Below, piece after piece: positions 34,839-42,939 of a DNA stretch of 64,000 nucleotides. A model generated the notes under the pieces. The model saw only the letters and a program-made list of their open reading frames with translations. It made no database searches and was not told the origin of the DNA. Within the stretch, counting starts at the first letter, position 1. Each line of letters opens with the position of its first letter. Made by a program: the position numbers and the translations under genes. The DNA comes from Polaribacter cellanae (GTDB lineage: Bacteria; Bacteroidota; Bacteroidia; Flavobacteriales; Flavobacteriaceae), in contig NZ_CP071869.1 in the NCBI RefSeq assembly GCF_017569185.1, positions 3,028,001 to 3,092,000 on the forward strand. The letters run 5' to 3'.

Positions 34839-35690
34839 ATGAAAAATATATTTTTTATTGGCATTGGTTTAATTGGTGGTAGTTTTGCAATTGATATTAA
34901 AAAAAGCAATTCAAAAGTTGTAATTCATGGAATAGATACTAATAAAAACCATCTAAAAGAAGCACAAAAATTAGGGATCATTCAACAGAAAGCAATTTTA
35001 AACGATTTAGAAAATGCAGATTTGGTAATCGTATCCATTCCAGTAGATGCAACCGTAAAATTATTGCCAACAATTTTAGATAAAATATCAGACAATACCT
35101 TGGTTGTAGATGCAGGCTCTACAAAAGATGCAATTTGTAAAGCAGTTGAGCATCATCCAAAAAGACGCAATTTTTTAGCCTGTCACCCAATTGCAGGAAC
35201 AGAAAAATCTGGGCCAACAGCAGCGATTTCTGGCTTATATAAAGGAAAAACAAACATTATTTGCGAAGTCGAAAAAACAACTTTTAAATTGCAAGAGAAA
35301 GCGTTAAAGCTTTTTATGGACATTGGAATGCGTATTCGTTACATGGATCCTGTTTCGCATGACAAACATATTGCGTATGTTTCGCACCTTTCTCACATTA
35401 GTGCGTTTATGTTGGGAAAAACAGTTATCAATAAAGAAAAAAACGAGCGAGATATTTTCGATATGGCAGGTTCTGGTTTCGAATCTACAGTTCGTTTGGC
35501 AAAAAGCTCGCCAGCCATGTGGACACCAATTTTCGAGCAGAATAAAGAAAATGTAATAGAAACATTAGAAGAATACATCAATAATTTACAACATTTTAAA
35601 GAGTTGATGCAACAAGATAATTTCTCGGAAATTTTTAACGAAATGGAGAATACAAATTATATAAAACAAATTTTAAACGGCATAAACTAA
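34839..35690 (+). CDS. tyrA: prephenate dehydrogenase
   Basis: A 283-residue prephenate dehydrogenase, giving 4-hydroxyphenylpyruvate for tyrosine. A Rossmann nucleotide-binding motif GIGLIGGS (8-15) and Asp33 (GIDTN) suggest NAD. CHPIAGTEKSG (115-125) holds the active-site His, and DPVSHDKHIAYVSHLSH (about 170-187) is the helical dimerisation part. There is no chorismate mutase or ACT domain, so it is the short monofunctional form. It is 21 bases upstream of the DAHP synthase gene and in the same operon. Confidence 0.94.
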   Translation: MKNIFFIGIGLIGGSFAIDIKKSNSKVVIHGIDTNKNHLKEAQKLGIIQQKAILNDLENADLVIVSIPVDATVKLLPTILDKISDNTLVVDAGSTKDAICKAVEHHPKRRNFLACHPIAGTEKSGPTAAISGLYKGKTNIICEVEKTTFKLQEKALKLFMDIGMRIRYMDPVSHDKHIAYVSHLSHISAFMLGKTVINKEKNERDIFDMAGSGFESTVRLAKSSPAMWTPIFEQNKENVIETLEEYINNLQHFKELMQQDNFSEIFNEMENTNYIKQILNGIN

Positions 35691-35711
35691 TAAGCCAAAA
35701 CAAGTAGAAAA

Positions 35712-36794
35712 ATGAAGAATACAAAAGAATTAAGAACATGGTTGGACGATATGAAATTAGATCATCCACTAGTAATAGCAGGGCCTTGTAGTGCAGAAAC
35801 CGAAGAACAGGTTTTAAAAATTGCACACGAATTAAAAGATTCTGATGTAAATTATTTCCGAGCAGGAATTTGGAAACCAAGAACAAGACCAGGAAACTTC
35901 GAAGGTGTAGGTGCTTTAGGTTTAGGATGGCTTAAAAAGGTAAAAGAAGAAACAGGCATGAAAACCTGTACAGAAGTTGCAAACGCAGCACACGTTAAAT
36001 TAGCGTTAGAAAACGATGTCGATTTATTATGGATTGGTGCACGTTCTACAGTTTCGCCTTTTATAATGCAAGAAATTGCAGATGCGTTAGAAGGAACAGA
36101 CAAAATTGTGTTGGTTAAAAATCCGGTAAATCCAGATTTGGCTCTTTGGTTGGGTGGAATCGAAAGATTGTACACAGCAGGAATTAAAAATTTAGGAGCC
36201 ATTCACAGAGGGTTTTCAACCTACGAAAAATCGAAATATAGAAACATTCCAGAATGGCAATTAGCCATTGAGTTTCAAAATAAATTTCCAGACTTACCAT
36301 TAATTTGCGACCCTTCGCACATTACAGGAAACAGAGAAATGATTTTCGACGTTTCGCAAACTGCGTTAGATTTGAATTTCGATGGATTAATGATCGAGAC
36401 TCATTTCGATCCAGACAACGCTTGGAGTGATGCTGCACAGCAAGTTACACCAACAAAATTGAAGCAAATCATGGAAGATTTAAAAATTAGAAAAGAAACG
36501 GAAACCGATTCTGGTTACAGAGATTCTTTAGAAAATTTAAGAGCTCAAATTAACGTTGTAGATGGTCAGTTAATTGAAATGTTAGGGAAAAGAATGAGTG
36601 TTGCCGATAAAATTGGCGAACTTAAAAAAGAGAAAAACGTGGCAGTTTTACAATCAAGACGTTGGAACGAAATTCTTGGAAACATGATTTTAGAAGGCGA
36701 AAGCAGAGGTTTAAGTGAAGAATTTGTATTGAAAATGTTCAAGGCAATTCACCAAGAATCTATCAATCATCAAGAAAAAATTATAAAAGGGTAG
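35712..36794 (+). CDS. bifunctional DAHP synthase / chorismate mutase
   Basis: A 360-residue fusion. The N-terminal class I-beta DAHP synthase (about 1-255; GPCSAETEEQ, WKPRTRPGNFEGVG, DPSHITG) condenses phosphoenolpyruvate and erythrose-4-phosphate, the first shikimate step. The C-terminal AroQ-type chorismate mutase (about 270-355; LRAQINVVDGQLIEMLGKRMSVADKIGELK) converts chorismate to prephenate, the substrate of both pheA and tyrA products. Such fusions usually let prephenate inhibit the first step through the mutase domain. It is the last gene of the aromatic operon, and a strong terminator follows at 36945. Confidence 0.93.
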   Translation: MKNTKELRTWLDDMKLDHPLVIAGPCSAETEEQVLKIAHELKDSDVNYFRAGIWKPRTRPGNFEGVGALGLGWLKKVKEETGMKTCTEVANAAHVKLALENDVDLLWIGARSTVSPFIMQEIADALEGTDKIVLVKNPVNPDLALWLGGIERLYTAGIKNLGAIHRGFSTYEKSKYRNIPEWQLAIEFQNKFPDLPLICDPSHITGNREMIFDVSQTALDLNFDGLMIETHFDPDNAWSDAAQQVTPTKLKQIMEDLKIRKETETDSGYRDSLENLRAQINVVDGQLIEMLGKRMSVADKIGELKKEKNVAVLQSRRWNEILGNMILEGESRGLSEEFVLKMFKAIHQESINHQEKIIKG

Positions 36795-36935
36795 TTTTTG
36801 GGCGTTACCAAGCAAAAAAGCTTGGTCAGGCTTTTCGCTACAATCTTTTGCCTTAAAAAAGGCAAAAGGATTTCCACTGCAATCCTTAACGCGTATTGCA
36901 AACCTAAAAAGGAAGTTATAAAAAATAACTTTTAG
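36795..36935 (+). repeat. dispersed flavobacterial intergenic repeat, copy 1
   Basis: Shares GGGCGTT(A/C)CCAAGC, AGCTTGGTCAGGCTTT, CAATCCTTAACGC and TATTGCAA phrases in the same order with 47367-47490. AAGC and GCTT phrases can pair. It lies right after the operon's last stop codon, as does the second copy. Function unknown; it may be an mRNA 3' stabiliser or a small mobile repeat. Confidence 0.7.
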
Positions 36936-36944
36936 ATATATTTT

Positions 36945-36982
36945 AAGACCTCACAGATTTTAAAAACTGTGAGGTCTTTTTG
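36945..36982 (+). terminator. terminator of the aromatic operon
   Basis: AAGACCTCACAG (36945-36956) pairs perfectly with CTGTGAGGTCTT (36967-36978), followed by T residues. Confidence 0.85.
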
Positions 36983-36997
36983 CATGTTTAAAACTCC

Positions 36998-37030
36998 AAC
37001 CCCAAAAGGGTTTCAAACCCTTTTGGGGTT
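36998..37030. repeat. perfect 16-bp inverted repeat
   Basis: AACCCCAAAAGGGTTT (36998-37013), a one-base spacer, then its exact complement (37015-37030). It could be a second terminator or a palindromic mobile repeat. No T-run follows on either strand. Confidence 0.8.
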
Positions 37031-37211
37031 AATTTCCATTAAACCATTTTAATTCGCGAATTCGTGGTAATTCCCACAACAACTCTATATTTTCTATATT
37101 CCTATGTATTAAAAATAGTTTTTTTTTAACCCAGTCAACTTCGAGTGAAATTTCTTCTTCAGAAATTTTATATCGAGAAGATTTCTTCGTTCTCACAAGT
37201 TTTGGATACAA
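37029..37211 (-). CDS. small hypothetical ORF (doubtful)
   Basis: A 60-residue minus-strand ORF (MYPKLVRTKKSS...KWFNGN), charged and helical with no known domain. It begins near a dispersed repeat and ends in the 37,021-37,030 palindrome, and no promoter is visible. The body is not obviously repeat-derived, so it is kept at low confidence. It may equally be chance coding in an intergenic region of 491 bases. Confidence 0.2.
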   Translation of the reverse strand: MYPKLVRTKKSSRYKISEEEISLEVDWVKKKLFLIHRNIENIELLWELPRIRELKWFNGN

Positions 37212-37285
37212 TTTTCTAAAAAAAAATAAAAAATCACTCGAACTGACATTATTATAATTACTTAAAATTCTGCATCTTTGTACTA

Positions 37286-38263
37286 ATGACAGGAATCGTT
37301 TACAAATCTACAGGAAGTTGGTATCAAGTAAAAGCTGATAGTGGCGAATTTTACAAATGTAGAATCAAAGGAAAATTCAGGATAAAAGACATTAAAAGTA
37401 CCAACCCAATTGCGGTTGGCGACAAAGTTATGTTCGATTTAGAATCGAAGAACGACGAAGAAACAGGAGTCATAAAAAAAATTATAGACAGAGATAATTT
37501 TATCGTTCGTAAATCTGTAAATCTTTCCAAGCAAACACATATAATTGCTTCGAATATCGACCAAGTTTTTTTGTTGATTACCATAAACAACCCACCAACA
37601 TTTACCACCTTTATAGATCGTTTTTTAGTTTCAGCAAGAGCCTATAGAATCGATGTAATTTTAGTTTTCAATAAAATAGATTCCTACGAAATAGAAGAAA
37701 GAGCAGAAATTTTATATTTAAAAGATATTTATGAAGCCATTGGTTATAAATGCTTAGAGGTCTCATCTACTAAAAATAAAAACGTAGACCAAGTAAAAGA
37801 AATAATGGTAGGCAAAACCTCTATGTTTATTGGGCATTCAGGTGTTGGAAAAACAACTTTGGTAAATGCAATAGACAAAACGTTAAACTTAAAAACCAAA
37901 GAAATTTCCGACCAACACAATCAAGGAAAACATACCACAACTTTTGCAGAAATGTTCGATTTAAGTATTGAGACTAAAAACGATGCAAAAATTATAGACA
38001 CACCAGGAATTAAAGGTTTTGGAGTGGTAGATATCGATAAATACGAATTAGGAGATTATTTTCCAGAGTTTTTTGCCTTAAAGCAAGACTGTAAATTTAA
38101 TAACTGTATCCATACAAAAGAACCGAAATGTGCTGTAAAAGAAGCTTTAGAAGAAGAGGAGGTTTCTTGGTCTCGTTATAAAAGTTATTTGCAAATTTTA
38201 GAAGGCGAAGAAGAATCAGAGCATTTTAGAACCGATATTTGGAACGAAGAAGATAATGAGTAG
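37286..38263 (+). CDS. rsgA: ribosome small subunit-dependent GTPase A
   Basis: A 325-residue circularly permuted GTPase that checks late 30S maturation. An N-terminal OB fold (about 1-70) is followed by the GTPase domain in permuted order: FNKIDS (G4), then GHSGVGKTTLVNA (G1) and DTPGIKGFG (G3). The C-terminal zinc finger is CKFNNCIHTKEPKC. It is followed after three bases by dtd. A partial -7 box, CATCTTTG, lies just before the ATG. Confidence 0.95.
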   Translation: MTGIVYKSTGSWYQVKADSGEFYKCRIKGKFRIKDIKSTNPIAVGDKVMFDLESKNDEETGVIKKIIDRDNFIVRKSVNLSKQTHIIASNIDQVFLLITINNPPTFTTFIDRFLVSARAYRIDVILVFNKIDSYEIEERAEILYLKDIYEAIGYKCLEVSSTKNKNVDQVKEIMVGKTSMFIGHSGVGKTTLVNAIDKTLNLKTKEISDQHNQGKHTTTFAEMFDLSIETKNDAKIIDTPGIKGFGVVDIDKYELGDYFPEFFALKQDCKFNNCIHTKEPKCAVKEALEEEEVSWSRYKSYLQILEGEEESEHFRTDIWNEEDNE

Positions 38264-38266
38264 GTT

Positions 38267-38719
38267 ATGAAAATCGTAATTCAAAGAGTTTCAAAAGCAA
38301 GTGTAACTATTAACAAACAAAAAGTTGCAGACATTAAAAACGGACTTTTAGTGTTATTAGGAATTGTAAATGAAGATGCTCAAGAAGACATTAACTGGTT
38401 GGTAAGAAAAGTAGCAAATATTCGGGTTTTTAATGACGAAAATGGAGTCATGAACAAATCTTTATTAGAAAGTAATGGAGAAGCGATTGTTGTGAGTCAG
38501 TTTACGTTGCAAGCTTCCACCAAAAAAGGGAATAGACCCAGTTATATAAAAGCGGCAAAACCCGATATTGCGATTCCTTTATATGAGAATTTTGTTAAAA
38601 CCTTGGAAAACGAATTGGGTAAAAAAGTACAAACTGGCGAATTTGGGGCAGATATGAAAGTCGAGTTATTAAACGATGGTCCAGTAACTATTATTATCGA
38701 TTCTAAAAACAAAGAATAA
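38267..38719 (+). CDS. dtd: D-aminoacyl-tRNA deacylase
   Basis: A 150-residue DTD enzyme, which hydrolyses D-aminoacyl-tRNA and mischarged Gly-tRNA in the cytoplasm. The defining motifs are VVSQFTLQA (about residues 76-84) and the C-terminal NDGPVTI (cross-subunit Gly-Pro). The MKIVIQRVSKASV start is typical. It is co-transcribed with rsgA, three bases away, and with the downstream TatD-like gene. Confidence 0.96.
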   Translation: MKIVIQRVSKASVTINKQKVADIKNGLLVLLGIVNEDAQEDINWLVRKVANIRVFNDENGVMNKSLLESNGEAIVVSQFTLQASTKKGNRPSYIKAAKPDIAIPLYENFVKTLENELGKKVQTGEFGADMKVELLNDGPVTIIIDSKNKE

Positions 38720-38724
38720 CTATT

Positions 38725-39399
38725 TTGTATTTTATCGACATCCATACTCATAAAAAATCATCAGCTGAAAATGTATTTTCTATCGAAAATAAATATCCAA
38801 CTTCAGTAGATTTTTCCTTGCCATTTTCAATGGGTATGCATCCTTGGTTTATCAATAAAAATAAAATTGAAGAAGAACTTTTAATTGTTGAAAAGCAACT
38901 TCAACATAAAAGCTGTCTTGCTTTAGGCGAATGTGGTTTAGACAAAGTTACAGAAGCAGATTTTGAACTTCAAGAAGAAGTTTTTAGAAAACAAGTGCGG
39001 CTTTCAGAAAAATACAACAAACCTGTTATTATTCATTGTGTAAAAGCATTTCAAGAAATTATTGAAATTAAAAAAGAAATAAAACCAAGACAAAAATGGA
39101 TTTTACACGGTTTCAATAAAAACATACAAGTTGCCAAAAGTTTATTAAAAAATGGAATTCTAGTATCATTTGGAGCAGCAATCATCAAAAATGAAAAATT
39201 GCAAAAAGTGGTTTTAGAAATTCCTTTAGATGCATTGTTTTTAGAAACAGACGATTCAGAAGTAGAAATTCAAGAGATTTATCAAAAAGTAGCAAATATA
39301 AAAAGTATCGAAGTTAAAGAGCTTCAGAAAATAATAAAAGAAAATTTCACAAATCTGTCTTCCTCGAGCATTACTGAAATAAAAAGATGTTTTTATTGA
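38725..39399 (+). CDS. TatD family metal-dependent hydrolase
   Basis: A 224-residue TatD-like deoxyribonuclease. Metal-binding residues are HTH (7-9), GECGLD (Glu, about 73), IHC (about 109), LHGF (about 131) and ETDD (about 176-179). The family trims 3' DNA ends and may also act on D-amino-acyl or quality-control substrates. It is shorter than classical TatD (about 260 residues) but has all the metal ligands. The start is TTG at 38725, five bases after dtd; the next in-frame ATG would cut off the HTH motif. Confidence 0.85.
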   Translation: MYFIDIHTHKKSSAENVFSIENKYPTSVDFSLPFSMGMHPWFINKNKIEEELLIVEKQLQHKSCLALGECGLDKVTEADFELQEEVFRKQVRLSEKYNKPVIIHCVKAFQEIIEIKKEIKPRQKWILHGFNKNIQVAKSLLKNGILVSFGAAIIKNEKLQKVVLEIPLDALFLETDDSEVEIQEIYQKVANIKSIEVKELQKIIKENFTNLSSSSITEIKRCFY

Positions 39400-39520
39400 A
39401 AGTAACGAACGCAGTTTTAGAGAGCTTATAATTTTAACAAATTTTAAATTTGTTCTCGACTTTAGCCTGTCTTGTGCGAAGACGAAAGGCTCGAATAGAC
39501 ATTAATTTTATTAGTATAGT
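39400..39520. other. intergenic region before tcdA
   Basis: Includes the palindrome ACAAATTTTAAATTTGT near 39436-39452 and phrases similar to other intergenic spots (TTCTCGAC). No gene. Confidence 0.5.
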
Positions 39521-40234
39521 ATGAGTTGGTTAGAAAGAACCGAATTATTGGTGCAAAAAGAAGGCATTGAAAAATTACAAAAAGCCAATATTTTAGTTGT
39601 TGGTTTAGGAGGAGTTGGTAGTTACGCAGCAGAATTTATTGCAAGAGCAGGTGTAGGAAAAATAACCATTGTAGATGGCGATGTTTTTGATGAAACAAAC
39701 ATCAATAGGCAATTACCAGCATTACAATCTACAATTGGGAAAGCAAAAACCAAGGTTTTATCAGAAAGATTAAAAGATGTAAACCCAGATTTGGAATTAA
39801 CGGTTTTAAAAGAATTTTTATCACCAGAAAGAGCTTATGAAATTGTTTCAAAAGAGTTCGATTATGTGTTGGATTGTATAGATTCTATTACGCCAAAAAT
39901 AAATTTAATTGTGGCTGCTAGGAGAAAGAAAGTCAAAATTATTTCTTCCATGGGAGCAGGAGGAAAGTTAGATGCCACTAAAATTAGAGTAAAAGACATT
40001 GCAAAAACAAAGAATTGTACCATGGCAAGAGTTTTAAGGAAGCGTTTAAAAGAACGAAAGGTAGATAAAGGTGTAAAAGCGGTGTATTCAGACGAGGTTC
40101 AAATAGCAGAAAGTGTAAAAATAACAGACGGAACGAACTTTAAAAAATCGTACTATGGTACGATTAGTTATATGCCTGCTGCTTTTGGCTTGCAAGCTGC
40201 AGCTCATGTAATTAATTTTTTAATAAAAAAGTAA
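39521..40234 (+). CDS. tcdA: tRNA threonylcarbamoyladenosine dehydratase
   Basis: A 237-residue E1/ThiF-fold enzyme that cyclises t6A37 of ANN-decoding tRNAs to ct6A using ATP. The adenylation motif VVGLGGVGSYAAEFIARAGVGKI (27-49), DGDVFDETNINRQ and the later MGAGGKLDATKIRVKDIAKT are typical of TcdA. It has no rhodanese or Cys-rich zinc domain, which argues against MoeB or ThiF. The family is attached to the membrane in some bacteria; no segment is evident here. Confidence 0.9.
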   Translation: MSWLERTELLVQKEGIEKLQKANILVVGLGGVGSYAAEFIARAGVGKITIVDGDVFDETNINRQLPALQSTIGKAKTKVLSERLKDVNPDLELTVLKEFLSPERAYEIVSKEFDYVLDCIDSITPKINLIVAARRKKVKIISSMGAGGKLDATKIRVKDIAKTKNCTMARVLRKRLKERKVDKGVKAVYSDEVQIAESVKITDGTNFKKSYYGTISYMPAAFGLQAAAHVINFLIKK

Positions 40235-40241
40235 AAAACAG

Positions 40242-40273
40242 TTTCCAAGGAAAATAAATTAATTATATATTTG
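40242..40273 (+). promoter_or_regulatory. putative promoter of the YceI gene
   Basis: TTTC (40242-40245), 20 bases, then TATATTTG (40266-40273), a perfect TAnnTTTG -7 box with an imperfect -33 box. The ATG is 45 bases downstream. Confidence 0.55.
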
Positions 40274-40317
40274 CCATGGAAAATAAAAATTAAAAAAAAG
40301 AATTAAATTAGAAAAAA

Positions 40318-40953
40318 ATGAAAAAAATAGTTTTATCAATAGTAGTTGCAGCATCAGTTTTAACTGCATGTAAAGGCAAAAAAGAAAAAGTAGAAGTAAA
40401 AGAAGCTGTAAAAGTAGAAGTTAATGCTGCAGATTTAAATAACGTAAATACACAAGCATCTGTAATATCTTGGAAAGGAACAAAACCAACAGGTTCGCAC
40501 AATGGAACAGTAGCTCTAAAAAGCGGAGGTTTAGTTATAGAAGATGGAAAACCAACAAAAGGTGTTTTTGTTATAGATATGACTTCTATAAAAGTTTTAG
40601 ATATACCTGAAAGTGAAGAAGGAAATGGCAAGTTAACAGGTCATTTGTCTTCTCCAGATTTCTTTGATGTTGCTAAATACCCAACATCTAAATTTGTAAT
40701 TACAAGTGTAGAAGAAAAGGAAGGTAAATTAGCAGTAACAGGAAACTTAACTTTAAGAGATATTACAAAAAGTATTACTATCCCTGCAACGATTTCTACA
40801 GAAGGAGATGTTACAACTTTTACAAGTGAAACATTTAATGTAGATAGAACAGATTTTGGAGTTACATATAAGTCTAAAAAATTAGATGCAGCCTTAAAAG
40901 ATAAGTTTATCGACGATATTATGGAACTACAATTTACGGTGGTAACAAAATAA
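40318..40953 (+). CDS. YceI family lipoprotein
   Basis: A 211-residue lipoprotein: signal residues 1-17 and lipobox LTAC (Cys18), then a YceI lipocalin-like domain (about 40-210) with GTKPTGSHNG, LTGHLSSPDFFDVAKYPTSKF and DRTDFGV. YceI proteins bind isoprenoid-type lipids in a beta barrel in the periplasm or outer membrane. A Lys/Glu/Val linker lies between the lipid anchor and domain. Monocistronic: promoter upstream, terminator downstream. Confidence 0.92.
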   Translation: MKKIVLSIVVAASVLTACKGKKEKVEVKEAVKVEVNAADLNNVNTQASVISWKGTKPTGSHNGTVALKSGGLVIEDGKPTKGVFVIDMTSIKVLDIPESEEGNGKLTGHLSSPDFFDVAKYPTSKFVITSVEEKEGKLAVTGNLTLRDITKSITIPATISTEGDVTTFTSETFNVDRTDFGVTYKSKKLDAALKDKFIDDIMELQFTVVTK

Positions 40954-40984
40954 TAAATATTAAGAAAATATTAAGTTTTTAATA

Positions 40985-41015
40985 AAACCCAGAACGAAAG
41001 TTCTGGGTTTTTCTA
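40985..41015 (+). terminator. terminator after the YceI gene
   Basis: An 11-bp perfect stem (40985-40995 with 41000-41010), a GAAA loop and a following T-rich tail. Confidence 0.88.
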
Positions 41016-41021
41016 TATTTG
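41014..41021 (+). promoter_or_regulatory. -7 box of the DUF3857 pair
   Basis: TATATTTG lies seven bases before the ATG at 41028 and inside the preceding terminator tail. A start about seven bases downstream would give a leaderless or nearly leaderless mRNA. No -33 box is evident. Confidence 0.45.
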
Positions 41022-41027
41022 TAAATT

Positions 41028-42938
41028 ATGATAAAAAAATCAACCTTATTTTTTCTGTTTTTTTTGGTTAGTTTATTTATTTACTCACAAGATATAGAGT
41101 ATAGTAGCTTTTCGATACCAAAAAAGTTAACAGAAAATGCAAACGCAGTTGTTAAAAATACTTCCATAGAAATTACTATTGAAGATATTGATGAAATGAC
41201 CGTTTATAAAAGAGAAGTTGTAACCGTACTTAATAAATTAGGAAATGTAGATGCAAGAATTGCAGAGGGTTATGATAATGATACGAAGATAAAGGATTTA
41301 TCTGCAATAATTTATGATGCTTCTGGAAAACGAATAAAAAAGTATAAAGAAAGAGACTTTTTAGATGTAAGTGCTGTAGGTGGAGGAACATTATATTCCG
41401 ATTCTCGTGTTAAATATGTAAATTATATACCAATTTCGTATCCATATACAGTTGTTTTCGAGTCGAAATATAAAACGTCTTCAACAGGTTTTATTCCTTG
41501 GTGGTTTCCTGTAAATGGGTATTATGTTTCTGTGGAGAATAGTTCTTACAAAATTAACAATCCTAATAAAATTCCTTGGAGATACAAAAAAACAAACTTT
41601 AAAGGATTCCCTATCGAAGCAAAAGAATCTGATACAGAAATTTTCTATTCAATAAAAAACCAACCTGCTTACAAATACGAAAATTCTACAGTTCATTATA
41701 GGGAAATTCTACCCAAAGCTGTAGTAAGTTTAAATAAATTTTCCTTAAAAGGAGTTGCTGGGCAATACACAAACTGGAAAGAATTTGGTGTCTGGATGAA
41801 TGCGAAATTACTTCGTGGAAGAACAGAATTAGAACCTGCTACTGTTGCAAAAGTAAAAAGATTAGTTGAAGGAGTTGAAGATCCTATAGAGAAAGCGAAA
41901 ATTATTTATAAGTATATGCAAGATAAAACTCGCTATATAAGTGTTCAAGTGGGTATTGGAGGTTGGGAGCCAATAGCTGCAAATCAAGTAGATAAAGTGG
42001 GTTATGGCGATTGTAAAGGATTAACAAATTATACAAAAGCGTTACTAGATGCTGTGGATGTTACTTCTTATTATACCGTTGTTTATGCTGATGAAAAAAG
42101 AGATATCGATAAAGATTTCTCTTCTATTCAAGGAAACCACGTAATTTTAAATATACCAAATAAAGGAAATGATATTTGGTTAGAATGTACAAGTCAAACC
42201 ATGCCTTTTGGGTTTTTAGGCGATTTTACAGACGATAGAAATGTATTGGTTATAACTCCAGAAGGTGGTGTTATAAAGAGAACAACTGTTTATAAAGACG
42301 AGAAAAATCTTCAAAAAACAGCAGGAGAAATTACGCTTAAAAAAGATGGTTCTTTAACAGCGAGTTTTAAAAGAATTTCGGAGGGTTTGCAGTACGACGA
42401 TAAGTTTGGTTACACTGGTTTTACTGAACAAGAGCTTTATAAAAATTATAAATCTAAAGATTGGAGTTACAACAATAATTTAGAAATTGAATCTGTAGCA
42501 CTTACGAATAATAAAGATGACATTATTTTTACAGAAGAAATAAAAGCTTCAATTAAGAATTATGCAACTGTAAATAATGCGGAATACCTTTTTAGAGTAA
42601 ATGTTTTTAATAGAAATACGTATGTTCCAAAAAGATATCGAAAAAGAAAATTACCATTAAAAATATATCGCGGTTATAAAAATGAAGATATCTTTAAAAT
42701 AACCTTACCTAAAGGCTATATTTTAGGAAATCTTCCTCCAGAAAAGTTCATAAACACAAAATTTGGTACTTACAAAGTTAGCATCACTAAAATTAACGAT
42801 ACTTCATTTATGTACAATAGAGTTCTTTCTATAAAAGAAGGAGTATATCCAAAGGAAGACTACAGGGCTTATAGAAGTTTTAGAAGAAGTATTGCTAAAT
42901 ACGAAGGCCTTAGAATTGCAATCACCAAAAAACTATAA
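41028..42938 (+). CDS. DUF3857 and transglutaminase domain protein, active form
   Basis: A 636-residue exported protein: signal peptide (1-20), DUF3857 beta-sandwich (about 50-215), and a transglutaminase-like cysteine peptidase fold with VGYGDCKGLTNY (Cys329), GNHVILNI (His) and ECTSQTMPFG (acidic). A C-terminal beta domain of about 200 residues follows. The catalytic triad looks complete. Such proteins are frequent in Bacteroidota envelopes, but their substrates are unknown. It is followed one base later by a homologous gene, so the pair is co-translated. Confidence 0.85.
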   Translation: MIKKSTLFFLFFLVSLFIYSQDIEYSSFSIPKKLTENANAVVKNTSIEITIEDIDEMTVYKREVVTVLNKLGNVDARIAEGYDNDTKIKDLSAIIYDASGKRIKKYKERDFLDVSAVGGGTLYSDSRVKYVNYIPISYPYTVVFESKYKTSSTGFIPWWFPVNGYYVSVENSSYKINNPNKIPWRYKKTNFKGFPIEAKESDTEIFYSIKNQPAYKYENSTVHYREILPKAVVSLNKFSLKGVAGQYTNWKEFGVWMNAKLLRGRTELEPATVAKVKRLVEGVEDPIEKAKIIYKYMQDKTRYISVQVGIGGWEPIAANQVDKVGYGDCKGLTNYTKALLDAVDVTSYYTVVYADEKRDIDKDFSSIQGNHVILNIPNKGNDIWLECTSQTMPFGFLGDFTDDRNVLVITPEGGVIKRTTVYKDEKNLQKTAGEITLKKDGSLTASFKRISEGLQYDDKFGYTGFTEQELYKNYKSKDWSYNNNLEIESVALTNNKDDIIFTEEIKASIKNYATVNNAEYLFRVNVFNRNTYVPKRYRKRKLPLKIYRGYKNEDIFKITLPKGYILGNLPPEKFINTKFGTYKVSITKINDTSFMYNRVLSIKEGVYPKEDYRAYRSFRRSIAKYEGLRIAITKKL

Positions 42939-42939
42939 G

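Noticed and set aside
35635..35886. Minus-strand ORFs across tyrA and the DAHP synthase gene
   Set aside because: Shadow frames of strongly conserved metabolic genes.
40308..40631. 107-residue minus ORF opposite the YceI gene
   Set aside because: Shadow of the lipoprotein gene, which has a lipobox, a promoter and a terminator.
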